Source: Pseudomonas sp. GM74
GTDB taxonomy: Bacteria > Pseudomonadota > Gammaproteobacteria > Pseudomonadales > Pseudomonadaceae
Direction: 5' to 3'
DNA length: 64,000 bases
Assembly: GCF_000282455.1 (NCBI RefSeq)
Contig: NZ_AKJG01000108.1
Coordinates: 35,649 to 99,648, forward strand
The position numbers were made by a program, and so were the translations under genes. The notes beneath the pieces were generated by a model that saw only the letters and a list, made by a program, of their open reading frames with translations, had not been told where the DNA came from and searched no databases. Positions 43,503-52,212 of the stretch are shown piece by piece; position 1 is the stretch's first letter; the number at the start of each line of letters is the position of its first letter.

Positions 43503-43522
43503 GGTCTTGTGTTGATTCGGGG

Positions 43523-44602
43523 TCAGGGCGCAGCGGGCAACAGGAACCGCGCAATCACCGGCAGATGATCGGAGATGCGCAACGTATCATCTTGCCGCAC
43601 CACCGCTTCGACCCGTTTGATCCGCGGGCTGTAGAACAGGTAGTCGACGGTCCGGTCCGGGCCGTTCAGCCCGGGATCGTTCGGGTAATGGGTCAGCCAG
43701 CGTTCGCGGTCGATACCACTGGCTTCGTTGTTGCTCGGGATCATCGGGTACTTGTCCCACAGGATGTGCAACGGGCTGTCGGCGGAGTAGGGCGCTCGTT
43801 GTGCGTCGGACAGGCGTCGATACTGGCCTAGCGGCAACAGGTTGAAATCCCCACCGATCAGCCACGGCGTGCCACGGCTTTCGAGTTTATCGAGGGCCCT
43901 GGCCACGGCGTTCACCTGGTTCTGCAAGGTGTCGTCGGCTCGATTGGCGCGGTCCAGATGGGTATTGAGCACCGCTATTTGCCCACCATCACTCAACGGC
44001 AAGTAGCTCACCAGCAAGGCGTCTTTGGGTTTGAATTGGCGACTGAGCGGATTGCCCGAGGCGATGGGCAGTTGCAGGCGTTCGGCATGTTCGATCTGGA
44101 AACGGCTGAGGGTCGCCAGTTGCCGGCCGACACTGCCGAAGATGTGCGGGTTCGGCACGAAGTCAGCCTTCCAGTCGAATGCGCTGGTGCCACACGGATA
44201 CAAGTCGGCGAGCCGTTCTTGCAGCAGTTTGAACTGGCGCTGGTAATCGCTGGCCTTGGCACCATCGTCCAGTTCCTGCAACAGCACGATGTCCGGTTGT
44301 TCGTCGCGAATCACCCGCGCCACTTCGTCGAGGCTGAAGGCCATGTCTTCCGCTGTGGGGCGTTCGTCGGTGCCGGCGGCCAGGTCATTCCAGAATACGT
44401 AGCGCTTGCCGGCCAGGTACTGGACGTTCCAGGTCATCACCTTCAGCGCCTGACCGGGGACCAGGGTGGGGGGCTGGGCATTGCAACTGACTGATAACAC
44501 TTCCTTGGCATCGGGGCGCCAGGTCAGGCTGTAGATCATTACGATGATCAGGCCGATCACGATCAGCAGGCCCAGCAGGGTGTAGCGCAGTAGACGGGTC
44601 AT
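43523..44602 (-). CDS. Membrane-anchored endonuclease/exonuclease/phosphatase (EEP) family protein
   Basis: 359 aa from the ATG at 44602. An N-terminal membrane helix (TLLGLLIVIGLIIVMIYSL) anchors a DNase I-like EEP domain with KVMTWNVQYL, VLLQELDDG, VLNTHLDRA, GGDFNLLP and RISDHLPVIARF, so the Asn, Glu, Asp and His catalytic positions are present. Substrates of this superfamily range from nucleic acids to sphingomyelin and phosphoesters; none can be chosen here. Probably periplasmic, with the N-terminal anchor in the inner membrane. Confidence 0.88.
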   Translation of the reverse strand: MTRLLRYTLLGLLIVIGLIIVMIYSLTWRPDAKEVLSVSCNAQPPTLVPGQALKVMTWNVQYLAGKRYVFWNDLAAGTDERPTAEDMAFSLDEVARVIRDEQPDIVLLQELDDGAKASDYQRQFKLLQERLADLYPCGTSAFDWKADFVPNPHIFGSVGRQLATLSRFQIEHAERLQLPIASGNPLSRQFKPKDALLVSYLPLSDGGQIAVLNTHLDRANRADDTLQNQVNAVARALDKLESRGTPWLIGGDFNLLPLGQYRRLSDAQRAPYSADSPLHILWDKYPMIPSNNEASGIDRERWLTHYPNDPGLNGPDRTVDYLFYSPRIKRVEAVVRQDDTLRISDHLPVIARFLLPAAP

Positions 44603-44668
44603 GGCTCGGCTTATTAGCGTTACAGGTTTGTTCCCGAGCATAACCGAGAGCGATGGTCGCGCCCAAGG

Positions 44669-45343
44669 TCAGAGCGAGTTGTCATTTCTCTCAGGCAGCG
44701 GGTTGATCAGCATGAACAGCCGGAACAGCACCACGCTGGTAAACAGCTGAAGGAAGCTGTGGGCACTGTCGATCAATAGTGAGATCACCGGGTTCTGAGG
44801 TTCCGGGTACGCCGCAAGTGTCACGCCCTTGAGCAGCCACAACGGTCCCATCACACACAGAATGCACAGCAGGATGCGCAGGAAATGACCGCTGGTCAGG
44901 CGCAGGCTTTCCTTCATGGCCGCCAACGGCGCCAGGCCGCGCAACACCAGCAGGTATTCGCCAAACGCCAGGGTCACCATCAGGTAGATACCCGGCAGGA
45001 AATACAGCGACAGGCCCAGCAGAATCAGCACGGTATTGAGCGCCGTCAGCAGGGCGAAGCGCGGCCACAGATAGGCGGATCTAGACAGCAGCTCGCGGTT
45101 GCTCGGCGATTCGCCGCGGCTGCGGGCGTCGAGAAACAGAATCAGCGCGGCGGTGTACAGCGGGTACACCAGCAGGCCGACAATCACGCTGATGCCGGGG
45201 AAACTGTCCGGCTCCGTGGAGTGGTCGACCACTTGTTGCAGCAGTGCCTCAAGCATCACCAGCGGCAGGCACAGCTGCACGATCTGGCCCAGATTGAGCC
45301 TGAAGAAATACAGGGAGTCACGCAGCACATCTAACGGATTCAT
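44669..45343 (-). CDS. YciC-like (UPF0259) membrane protein
   Basis: 224 aa with about five to six membrane helices. Opening MNPLDVLRDSLYFFRLNLGQ and the central FLDARSRGESPSNRELLSRS fit the YciC/UPF0259 family of inner-membrane proteins of unknown function. It lies 66 bases upstream of the EEP gene on the same strand and may be co-transcribed. Divergent from the DUF2076 gene. Confidence 0.82.
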   Translation of the reverse strand: MNPLDVLRDSLYFFRLNLGQIVQLCLPLVMLEALLQQVVDHSTEPDSFPGISVIVGLLVYPLYTAALILFLDARSRGESPSNRELLSRSAYLWPRFALLTALNTVLILLGLSLYFLPGIYLMVTLAFGEYLLVLRGLAPLAAMKESLRLTSGHFLRILLCILCVMGPLWLLKGVTLAAYPEPQNPVISLLIDSAHSFLQLFTSVVLFRLFMLINPLPERNDNSL

Positions 45344-45430
45344 CAGTTGGTATCGCAGGTTGGAAGCAGTGGCTCACTTTAACCGATCAAGCGCCGGGGG
45401 ACGCAAACGTAAACGTTCGGTAAATGTCAT

Positions 45431-45447
45431 TGAAACATCTTGTTTCA
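45431..45447. promoter_or_regulatory. Perfect palindrome TGAAACA-TCT-TGTTTCA
   Basis: 7-bp arms with a 3-base spacer, 88 bases upstream of the YciC-like start and 75 bases upstream of the DUF2076 start. Size and position fit a repressor operator for one or both divergent genes. It resembles the PsrA-type GAAAC...GTTTC pattern but with a 5-base gap. Confidence 0.55.
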
Positions 45448-45521
45448 GCCTCCATTAAGGTCGAGCACCTTATCCTCAGTGGAAAAAGGCAACGATTTTC
45501 CCGGCAATCTACGAGGTCGCC

Positions 45522-46304
45522 ATGAACAGCGAAGAACAAACCCTGATCGATGGACTGTTTTCCCGGCTGCAACAGGCCGAAACGGACTCAGCCCCGCGCG
45601 ACGCCCAGGCCGAGGCACGTATCAAGGAACACCTGACTCGCCAGCCCGCGGCAGGTTATTTCATGACCCAGGCGATTCTGGTGCAAGAGGCGGCGATCAA
45701 GAGCCTCGATGAGCAGAACCAACAACTGACCCGGCAAGTCCAGCAGTTGCAGGCCGAACTGCAACAGGCCAAGGCCCAGTCAACCCCGGCTCCTGCGCCG
45801 AGTAGCGGTGGCTTTTTGTCGAGCATCTTTGGCGGCAGCTCTCGCGAGCCACAACCCGCGCCAACCCAGAGCGCACCGCCGTCGAGCGGTGGCTGGCGTG
45901 AGCCGGGACGCTCGTCGTTCGGTTCGCAACCGCCACAGCAGAACTTCGGTGCCCCGCCGCAAAACTATCCACAGCAGGGCTATGCGCCGCAACAACAGGC
46001 TCCGGCAGCGGCCGGCAGCAGTTTCCTCGGTGGTGCGCTGAAAACCGCCGCCGGCGTGGCGGGTGGCGTAATGCTGGCACAAGGCATCAGCAGCCTGTTC
46101 CATCACAATCAGCAACCGGAAGTCGTCGAAGTCATCAAGGAAGAACCGGCCCAGGTCAACGACCAGGGCAACAATGGCGGGGGTGATGACCAGCGGATGG
46201 CCGATAACGATTCCTGGAGCAACGATCAGGGCGGGTTCAGCGACGCCGACTACAGCGATGACAGCTCATCGTTCTTCGGCGGCGACGACGATTCCTTCGT
46301 CTGA
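45522..46304 (+). CDS. DUF2076 family protein
   Basis: 260 aa. The N-terminal 80 residues (MNSEEQTLIDGLFSRLQQAE, then a Gln-rich coiled coil) are the DUF2076 hallmark. The middle is Pro/Ser/Gln-rich and disordered; a hydrophobic Ala/Gly stretch (SFLGGALKTAAGVAGGVMLAQGISSLF) follows; the last 50 residues are acidic (DDSSSFFGGDDDSFV). No signal peptide. The family is described as a possible ligand-binding or stress-related protein, but no function is established. Confidence 0.88.
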   Translation: MNSEEQTLIDGLFSRLQQAETDSAPRDAQAEARIKEHLTRQPAAGYFMTQAILVQEAAIKSLDEQNQQLTRQVQQLQAELQQAKAQSTPAPAPSSGGFLSSIFGGSSREPQPAPTQSAPPSSGGWREPGRSSFGSQPPQQNFGAPPQNYPQQGYAPQQQAPAAAGSSFLGGALKTAAGVAGGVMLAQGISSLFHHNQQPEVVEVIKEEPAQVNDQGNNGGGDDQRMADNDSWSNDQGGFSDADYSDDSSSFFGGDDDSFV

Positions 46305-46306
46305 CC

Positions 46307-46336
46307 TGTGGCGAGGGAGCGAGCTCCCTCGCCACA
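46307..46336. repeat. Perfect 14-bp hairpin (TGTGGCGAGGGAGC class)
   Basis: tgtggcgagggagc and its complement are separated by only 2 bases. It begins 2 bases after the DUF2076 stop codon; no T-run follows. A REP family different from the others in the window; it could stabilise or terminate the DUF2076 transcript. Confidence 0.85.
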
Positions 46337-46424
46337 TAGCCGATTATTCGCGGAACAATACTTCGGGCTGGCATACTGGGCGACTTTTCGGGCCTGGTGC
46401 CTGATTCAGCCTTGAGGAAAGCCG

Positions 46425-46904
46425 GTGAAAAAAATCGCAGTGTTCGCCGATGTCCAGAACCTCTACTACACCGTGCGTCAGGCCTATGGTTGCCACTTCA
46501 ACTACGCCGCACTGTGGGCTGACATCAGCAAACAGGGCGAGATCGTCGAAGCCTATGCTTACGCCATCGACCGTGGCGACAGCAAACAGCAGCAGTTCCA
46601 GCAGATCCTGCGCAACCTCGGTTTCACCGTGAAGCTCAAGCCGTACATCCAGCGCAGCGATGGTTCGGCCAAGGGCGACTGGGACGTGGGCATTACCCTC
46701 GACATCATGGATGCCGCCGACCATGTCGATGAAATCGTCCTGGCCTCCGGCGACGGTGATTTCGACATGCTGCTGGAGCGCATCATCAGCAAACACGGGG
46801 TGCAAGCGGTGGCCTACGGCGTGCCGGGTCTGACCGCCAACTCGCTGATCCGCGCCGCCAGCCGCTATGTGCCGATCGAAGGCGCGTTGTTGCTCAAGAA
46901 TTGA
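46425..46904 (+). CDS. NYN-domain (LabA/DUF88) ribonuclease-like protein
   Basis: 159 aa from a GTG start at 46425 (VKKIAVFADVQNLYYTVR) with GAGGA 6 bases upstream. The PIN-like NYN fold has its acidic metal-binding residues: FADVQNLY, the Asp of AKGDWDVGITLDIMD, and ASGDGDFDMLL. NYN proteins are predicted or proven RNases. The next gene, a DEDDh exonuclease, starts 22 bases after the stop, suggesting a shared nucleic-acid processing role. Confidence 0.92.
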   Translation: MKKIAVFADVQNLYYTVRQAYGCHFNYAALWADISKQGEIVEAYAYAIDRGDSKQQQFQQILRNLGFTVKLKPYIQRSDGSAKGDWDVGITLDIMDAADHVDEIVLASGDGDFDMLLERIISKHGVQAVAYGVPGLTANSLIRAASRYVPIEGALLLKN

Positions 46905-46926
46905 TTTTTACGGAGTTGAACCAGGT

Positions 46927-47538
46927 TTGGAACGCATAGCAGTCATCGACTTTGAAACAACCGGGATCTCCCCGAGCAGCAGCTGCCGGGCCACGGAAAT
47001 CGCTGTGGTGATCCTTGAGCAGGGGCGCATCGTCGAGCGTTACCAAAGTCTGATGAACGCCGGCGTGCGCGTCCCGGCCTTCATCGAACAACTCACCGGC
47101 ATCAGCAACGCCATGCTGCGCACCGCGCCGTCGGCGGAGCAGGTGATGAACGAAGTCAATGAATTCGTCGGTACCACGCCATTGCTGGCGCACAACGCCG
47201 CGTTCGACCAGAAGTTCTGGGACTTTGAACTGGGCCGGATCAAACGCACACGCCTTCAGAACTTCGCCTGTTCGCTGCTGCTGGCCCGCCGCCTGATGCC
47301 CGCCGCGCCGAACCACAAACTCGGCACCCTCACCACCTTCGCCAACCTGCCCCACACCGGCAAGGCCCACCGGGCCATGGCCGATGCCGAGATGGCGGCC
47401 AACCTGACGGCGCACCTGGAGGAAGAGTTGCTCCAGAAGCATGGCCTGCGCGAGCTGTCCCATGACTTGTTGTGCAAGTTGCAGAAGGTGCCAGCGGCGA
47501 AAGTGGGTGAACATCTCAAGCGCTATCGCGGCTTTTGA
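46927..47538 (+). CDS. 3'-5' exonuclease, DEDDh family (DnaQ-like)
   Basis: 203 aa with a probable TTG start at 46927 (MERIAVIDFETTG); GGAG lies 12 bases upstream, and no ATG or GTG fits better. Exo I motif IDFETTG, Exo II LAHNAAFDQKFWDFEL, and Exo III HRAMADAEMAANL (HX4D) are intact, so it should be an active DNA or RNA 3'-5' exonuclease. It is not the replicative DnaQ, which is longer; RNase T and ExoX-like enzymes are alternatives. Paired with the NYN gene. Confidence 0.9.
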   Translation: MERIAVIDFETTGISPSSSCRATEIAVVILEQGRIVERYQSLMNAGVRVPAFIEQLTGISNAMLRTAPSAEQVMNEVNEFVGTTPLLAHNAAFDQKFWDFELGRIKRTRLQNFACSLLLARRLMPAAPNHKLGTLTTFANLPHTGKAHRAMADAEMAANLTAHLEEELLQKHGLRELSHDLLCKLQKVPAAKVGEHLKRYRGF

Positions 47539-47551
47539 ATGCACCGCGAGT

Positions 47552-47661
47552 CCCCTGTAGGAGCTGCCGAGTGCAACGAGGCTGCGATCTTTTGATCTTG
47601 ATCTTGAAAAATCAAAGTCAAAAGATCGCAGCCTCGTTGCACTCGACAGCTCCTACAGGGG
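47552..47661. repeat. Long palindrome (TGTAGGAGCTGCCGAGTGCAACGAGGCTGCGATC class)
   Basis: About 44-base arms (47552-47595 and 47618-47661) with one mismatch and a 22-base A-rich loop. It lies between convergent genes, 3 bases from the Lrp stop codon. Same family as 36263-36341 with an inserted block (gagtgcaacga). Confidence 0.92.
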
Positions 47662-47664
47662 GAG

Positions 47665-48117
47665 TTATTTGCCATTCCCTTCGATATGCCCCAACGGCAC
47701 CCGCTTTTCTATCGCACTCGACAACACAATCGACGTCTTGCTGAACCCGAACGTGGCGATCCGGTTGATCAGTTCTTCCAGCTCCGGCATCGAGCCCACC
47801 GCTGCTTGCATGATCACGCACGGGTCGCCGGTCACCCGATGGCATTCGGTCAATTGCGGGATTTTGATCAGGTCGTCGTAGGCTTTCTGGTTGCCGTGCT
47901 GGTTCAGGCGCAGTTCGATCACGCACTGGATCGGCAGGCCGAGCTTGGCCATGTCGACCTTCGCCTGGTATCCGGTGATCACGCCGCTGGCTTCGAGCTT
48001 GGCCACGCGTTCGGCCACGGCCGGGGCGGACAGGTTGACCTTGCGCGCCAGGTCCGCGTAGGACGCGCGACCGTTTTCCAGCAGGGCGCTGAGCAGCATG
48101 CGGTCGTACTTATCCAT
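47665..48117 (-). CDS. Lrp/AsnC family transcriptional regulator
   Basis: 150 aa. N-terminal HTH (RASYADLARKVNLSAPAVAERVAKLEASGVI) and the RAM ligand domain (IELRLNQHGNQKAYDDLIKIP, TGDPCVIMQAAVGSM). Divergent from a YedA-type exporter, an arrangement usual for Lrp-controlled amino-acid or metabolite exporters. A strong palindrome lies 32-65 bases upstream of its start and may be its operator. Confidence 0.94.
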   Translation of the reverse strand: MDKYDRMLLSALLENGRASYADLARKVNLSAPAVAERVAKLEASGVITGYQAKVDMAKLGLPIQCVIELRLNQHGNQKAYDDLIKIPQLTECHRVTGDPCVIMQAAVGSMPELEELINRIATFGFSKTSIVLSSAIEKRVPLGHIEGNGK

Positions 48118-48148
48118 CGGGGTAACTCCTGAAAATGGCCGACTTTCG

Positions 48149-48182
48149 AAAACACGGTTTATAGCGCTGAACTCCGTGTTTT
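48149..48182. promoter_or_regulatory. Palindrome AAAACACGG-N16-CCGTGTTTT between lrp and yedA
   Basis: 9-bp perfect arms (48149-48157, 48174-48182), extended by near-matching ttc/gaa outside. It lies 32 bases upstream of the Lrp gene and 101 bases upstream of yedA. A good candidate for Lrp binding and autoregulation. Confidence 0.55.
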
Positions 48183-48282
48183 GAAAAGTGTACCGGCGCT
48201 TTAAACAGGTTTTGTAACTTATTTTCCGACGCTGGCCTTTCTAGAATAGCCGTTCACTTGTCCTTGCCTGTGAGCTGCCCCC

Positions 48283-49215
48283 ATGTCCGGCCTTCGTCGC
48301 TTTCCCTTACCCTTGATCGCTGCCTTCTTCGCCTTGTATGTGATTTGGGGTTCGACCTATCTGGTGATCCGCATCGGCGTGGAGTACTGGCCGCCGTTGT
48401 TGCTCGCCGGCATCCGTTTCGTCATCGCCGGGACCTTGATGTACGCCTTCCTGCGCTGGCGCGGGGCGCCGGCACCGACCTGGGCGCAGTGGAAAGCTGC
48501 AGGGATCATCGGGATTTTGCTGCTGGCGTGCGGCAACGGCGCGGTGAGCGTGGCCGAACACACCGGCGTTGCTTCCGGCGTCGCGGCACTGGCAGTGGCG
48601 ACGGTGCCGCTGTTTACCCTGCTCTGCGGATATTTCTGGGGCGCGCGTAATACCCGTCTCGAATGGGCCGGGATCGTACTCGGGTTGATCGGCATCGCCA
48701 TGCTCAACCTGGGTTCCAACCTGCAATCGAGCCCGCTGGGTGCGGCCTTGCTGATTTTTGCAGCGGCAACCTGGGCCTTTGGCTCTGTTTGGAGCAAACA
48801 CCTGCCGTTGCCTCAAGGCGCAATGGCCAGTGCCGTGGAGATGCTGGTGGGCGGCGTCGTGTTGCTGATCGCCAGCGCAGTCAGCGGTGAGCACCTGGAA
48901 AAGGTACCGCCGATCGAAGGCTGGGCCGCGCTGGCGTACCTGACCGTGTTCGGTTCGATCATCGCTTTCAACGCCTACATGTACCTGCTCAAGCACGTGC
49001 GTCCAGCCGCTGCCACAAGCTATGCCTACGTCAACCCTGCGGTGGCGGTGCTGCTGGGGATCGTGTTTGTCGGTGAAACCATCGGTATCGAAGAGGCCCT
49101 GGCGATGGCGGTGATCATCAGTGCCGTGGTGTTGATCGGCTTGCCACAATGGCGTCGCACGCCAGAGCGGCCAGTGGTGGCGACGGCAGTACCGGCAGAA
49201 TCCCGTGTGAATTAG
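48283..49215 (+). CDS. yedA: EamA-family drug/metabolite exporter YedA
   Basis: 310 aa with ten predicted membrane helices in two EamA repeats. The opening FALYVIWGSTYLVIRIGVE, HTGVASGVAALAVATVPLF and SYAYVNPAVAVLLGIVFVGE match YedA. YedA-type proteins export amino acids or related compounds. The divergent Lrp regulator supports an amino-acid-linked substrate, which remains inference. Confidence 0.93.
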   Translation: MSGLRRFPLPLIAAFFALYVIWGSTYLVIRIGVEYWPPLLLAGIRFVIAGTLMYAFLRWRGAPAPTWAQWKAAGIIGILLLACGNGAVSVAEHTGVASGVAALAVATVPLFTLLCGYFWGARNTRLEWAGIVLGLIGIAMLNLGSNLQSSPLGAALLIFAAATWAFGSVWSKHLPLPQGAMASAVEMLVGGVVLLIASAVSGEHLEKVPPIEGWAALAYLTVFGSIIAFNAYMYLLKHVRPAAATSYAYVNPAVAVLLGIVFVGETIGIEEALAMAVIISAVVLIGLPQWRRTPERPVVATAVPAESRVN

Positions 49216-49280
49216 GGTAAACTGCGCGGCATTGCACACTCGTTTTGCACAACCGCGCTGAATTTTCCTACGGTACTCCC

Positions 49281-50621
49281 ATGACTTTCGCCACCCTTGG
49301 CCTGATCGAACCCTTGCTGCGCTCCCTCGAGACGCTCGGCTACCAGACTCCGACGCCGGTTCAGGCGCAAGCCATTCCGGCGGTGCTGGCCGGTCGCGAC
49401 CTGATGGCCGCCGCCCAGACCGGCACCGGCAAGACCGCCGGTTTCGCCCTGCCGCTGTTGCAACTGCTGGCCATGGAAGGACCGAAAGTCACCGCCAACT
49501 CGGTCCGCGCGCTGATCCTGGTGCCGACCCGCGAACTGGCCGAGCAGGTTCACGAAGCCGTGCGCCAGTACGCCGAAAACCTGCCGCTGCGCACCTACGC
49601 GGTATACGGCGGCGTCAGCATCAACCCGCAGATGATGAAGCTGCGCAGCGGTGTCGACCTGTTGGTGGCGACCCCGGGCCGCTTGCTCGACCTGTTCCGC
49701 CAGAACGCGCTGAAGTTCAACCAGTTGCAGACCCTGGTGCTGGACGAAGCCGACCGCATGCTCGACCTGGGCTTTTCCGAGGAACTGGCGAACATTTACC
49801 GCGCGCTGCCGAAGAAACGTCAGACGCTGTTGTTCTCCGCGACCTTCTCCGACGACATCCGCCTGCTGGCCGGGCAGATGCTCAACGACCCGTTGACCAT
49901 CGAAGTCAGCCCGCGCAACGTCGCGGCCAATACGGTCAAGCAATGGATCGTGACGGTGGACAAGAAGCGCAAGCCGGAGCTGTTCGTGCACCTGATGCGC
50001 AAGGGCAAGTGGAAGCAGGTGCTGGTGTTCGCAAAGACCCGCAACGGCGTGGATGCGCTGGTGGAAAAACTCCAGGGCCTGGGCATCAATGCCGATGGCA
50101 TCCACGGCGACAAACCCCAGGCGACTCGTCAGCGCGCGCTGGATCGATTCAAGGCCAGTGAAGTGCAGATCCTGGTCGCTACCGACGTGGCGGCTCGGGG
50201 CCTGGATATCGAAGACCTGCCGATGGTGGTCAACTTCGATTTGCCGATCGTCGCTGAAGACTACATCCACCGTATCGGTCGTACCGGCCGCGCGGGTTCG
50301 ACCGGCGAGGCGATTTCCCTGGTGTGCGCCGATGAAGTGAATCTGCTGTCGGCCATCGAGATGCTGACCCGCCAGACCTTGAAGCGGCAGAACGAGCCGG
50401 ACTTCGAACCCGAGCACCGCGTGCCGGACACCGATGCCAGTGGCCAGGTCGTCAAGAAGCCGAAAAAACCGAAGAAGCCTAAGGCTTCCGGTGGTGGCGG
50501 TGGTAAACGCAATCTGGGTCGGTGGGTTGATAGCGGAGAGGTTGCGCCGGCGGAGCCTTCGATCAAGCCTGTGCGCAAGGTGCCGGTGTTCAATACCGGG
50601 CCGCGTAAGCGCAAACCATAA
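49281..50621 (+). CDS. rhlE: DEAD-box ATP-dependent RNA helicase RhlE
   Basis: 446 aa from the ATG at 49281 (MTFATLGLIEPLLRSL). Q motif (GYQTPTPVQAQAIP), motif I AAQTGTGKT, II LDEADRMLD, III FSATFS, V TDVAARGLDI and VI HRIGRTGRAG are all present. The C-terminal about 75 residues are Lys/Pro/Gly-rich (KKPKKPKKPKASGGGGGKRN), a basic RNA-binding tail typical of RhlE. In Pseudomonas and E. coli RhlE acts in ribosome assembly and RNA turnover, often at low temperature. Confidence 0.94.
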   Translation: MTFATLGLIEPLLRSLETLGYQTPTPVQAQAIPAVLAGRDLMAAAQTGTGKTAGFALPLLQLLAMEGPKVTANSVRALILVPTRELAEQVHEAVRQYAENLPLRTYAVYGGVSINPQMMKLRSGVDLLVATPGRLLDLFRQNALKFNQLQTLVLDEADRMLDLGFSEELANIYRALPKKRQTLLFSATFSDDIRLLAGQMLNDPLTIEVSPRNVAANTVKQWIVTVDKKRKPELFVHLMRKGKWKQVLVFAKTRNGVDALVEKLQGLGINADGIHGDKPQATRQRALDRFKASEVQILVATDVAARGLDIEDLPMVVNFDLPIVAEDYIHRIGRTGRAGSTGEAISLVCADEVNLLSAIEMLTRQTLKRQNEPDFEPEHRVPDTDASGQVVKKPKKPKKPKASGGGGGKRNLGRWVDSGEVAPAEPSIKPVRKVPVFNTGPRKRKP

Positions 50622-50644
50622 TAATCGCGGCGTCTGTCAGGCCG

Positions 50645-50723
50645 CCTTCGCAAGCAAGCCCGCTCCCATACTGGATCTGTGTCGTGCACAAATCCCCTGT
50701 GGGAGCGGGCTTGCTCGCGAAGG
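50645..50723. repeat. REPIN-type inverted repeat
   Basis: 24-base arms at 50645-50668 and 50700-50723, one mismatch, between convergent genes. Confidence 0.87.
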
Positions 50724-50737
50724 GCGCGCCTCGGTCT

Positions 50738-51979
50738 TCAGTGCTTGCGTCGCAACCACTCCATCATCCCCAACCCCGCCGCTCGCCCACTGGCGAAACA
50801 CGCGGTCAGCAGATAACCGCCCGTCGGCGCTTCCCAATCGAGCATTTCCCCGGCGCAAAACACGCCAGGCAGTTGCTTGAGCATCAAGCACTCATCCATC
50901 GCCTCGAACAACACCCCGCCAGCGCTGCTGATGGCCTCGTCCAGTGGACGGGTTTTCACCAGTGACAGTGGCAATGCCTTGATCGCCTTGGCCAGCAAGG
51001 CCATATCGGCAAAGCACTCGGCGCTGGTCAGTTCACGCAAAAGCGCCGCTTTTACCCCATCGATGCCCAACTGACTGTGCAGATGCTTGGCCATCGAGCG
51101 TGAACCTCGTGGTTTGCTCAACGCCGCCAGAACTTTATCCACAGGCCGGCCCGGCAACAGGTCCATATGAATCGTTGCCGAACCATGCCGGTTGATCGCT
51201 TCGCGAATAGGCGCCGACAGGGCGTAGATCAAACTGCCTTCGATCCCGGTGGCGGTAATCACGCATTCGCCGAGCCGTGGCACGTCGTCGTTAAGGCCGA
51301 TAGCGATGTTTTTCAGCGGCGCGCCGGCGAATTTGCTGACCATCAATTCGCTCCAGGCCTGCACCTCGAAGCCGCAATTACTTGGTTGCAACGGCGCCAG
51401 TCCTACGCCGTGTTGCTCCAGTGCCAGCATCCATGCGCCGTCCGAGCCCAGGCGCGACCAACTGCCGCCACCGAGGGCGAGCAGGGTGGCATCGGCCTGC
51501 ACGGTTTTTTCTCCTTCCGGGCTGTCGATGCGCAATCCACCACGCTCGTCCCAACCGCGCCAGTGGTGGCGGGTGTGGATAACTACGCCGCTGTCGCGCA
51601 GGCGCTTGAGCCAGGCGCGCAGCAGCGGTGCGGCTTTCATGTCGGTGGGGAATACCCGGCCGGAGCTGCCGACGAAGGTGTCGATGCCCAGGTCGTGAAT
51701 CCACTGGCACAACGCTTCGGCGCCGAAGCCACGTAGCAGCGGGGCGATCTGCGGGGCGCGTTCGGCGTAGCGCGAGAGAAACGCCGGGTAGGCTTCGGAG
51801 TGCGTGATGTTCATGCCGCCGACGCCGGCCAGGAGGAATTTTCGTCCGACCGAGGGCATGCCGTCGTACAGATCGACCTTGATCCCGGCCTGGCTCATCA
51901 CTTCGGCCGCCATCAGACCGGCGGGGCCGCCGCCGATGATGGCGACGCGGGAAGGGGAGGCGGTTGAGGGCTGGGTCAT
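50738..51979 (-). CDS. NAD(P)/FAD-dependent oxidoreductase (TIGR03862/BaiN-like flavoprotein)
   Basis: 413 aa from the ATG at 51979 (MTQPSTASPSRVAIIGGGPAGLMAAEVMSQ). N-terminal dinucleotide-binding GGGPAGLMAAE, then GRKFLLAGVGGMNITHSE and a C-terminal FAD contact region (GVFCAGEMLDWEAPTGGYLLTACFASGRAAG). This HI0933/BaiN family is widespread with no settled substrate; BaiN itself was proposed to act on bile acids, and RdsA on cofactor reduction. Confidence 0.9.
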   Translation of the reverse strand: MTQPSTASPSRVAIIGGGPAGLMAAEVMSQAGIKVDLYDGMPSVGRKFLLAGVGGMNITHSEAYPAFLSRYAERAPQIAPLLRGFGAEALCQWIHDLGIDTFVGSSGRVFPTDMKAAPLLRAWLKRLRDSGVVIHTRHHWRGWDERGGLRIDSPEGEKTVQADATLLALGGGSWSRLGSDGAWMLALEQHGVGLAPLQPSNCGFEVQAWSELMVSKFAGAPLKNIAIGLNDDVPRLGECVITATGIEGSLIYALSAPIREAINRHGSATIHMDLLPGRPVDKVLAALSKPRGSRSMAKHLHSQLGIDGVKAALLRELTSAECFADMALLAKAIKALPLSLVKTRPLDEAISSAGGVLFEAMDECLMLKQLPGVFCAGEMLDWEAPTGGYLLTACFASGRAAGLGMMEWLRRKH

Positions 51980-52030
51980 GATGAGAGCTGCGGCCTGGCT
52001 GGATAAGCCGCGCATTCTAGCAGCCCAAAT

Positions 52031-52125
52031 CCCTGTGGGAGCGGGCTTGCTCGCGAAAGCGGAGTGTCAGTCGAAATCCATGAATCTGATACACCGCCTT
52101 CGCGGGCAAGCCCGCTCCCACAGGG
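52031..52125. repeat. REPIN with conserved spacer
   Basis: 27-base arms at 52031-52057 and 52099-52125 with one mismatch; the spacer has gtgtcagtcgaaat, similar to 17504-17596. Lies upstream of the flavoprotein gene start. Confidence 0.88.
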
Positions 52126-52212
52126 TTTGGTGGTGTTTGCCAGTGCTGGTTAAAAAATAACCACCGTTCTGTAGCCTATACGCCGTGTGGGCTGCAGGCC
52201 CTTTCACTCAGG

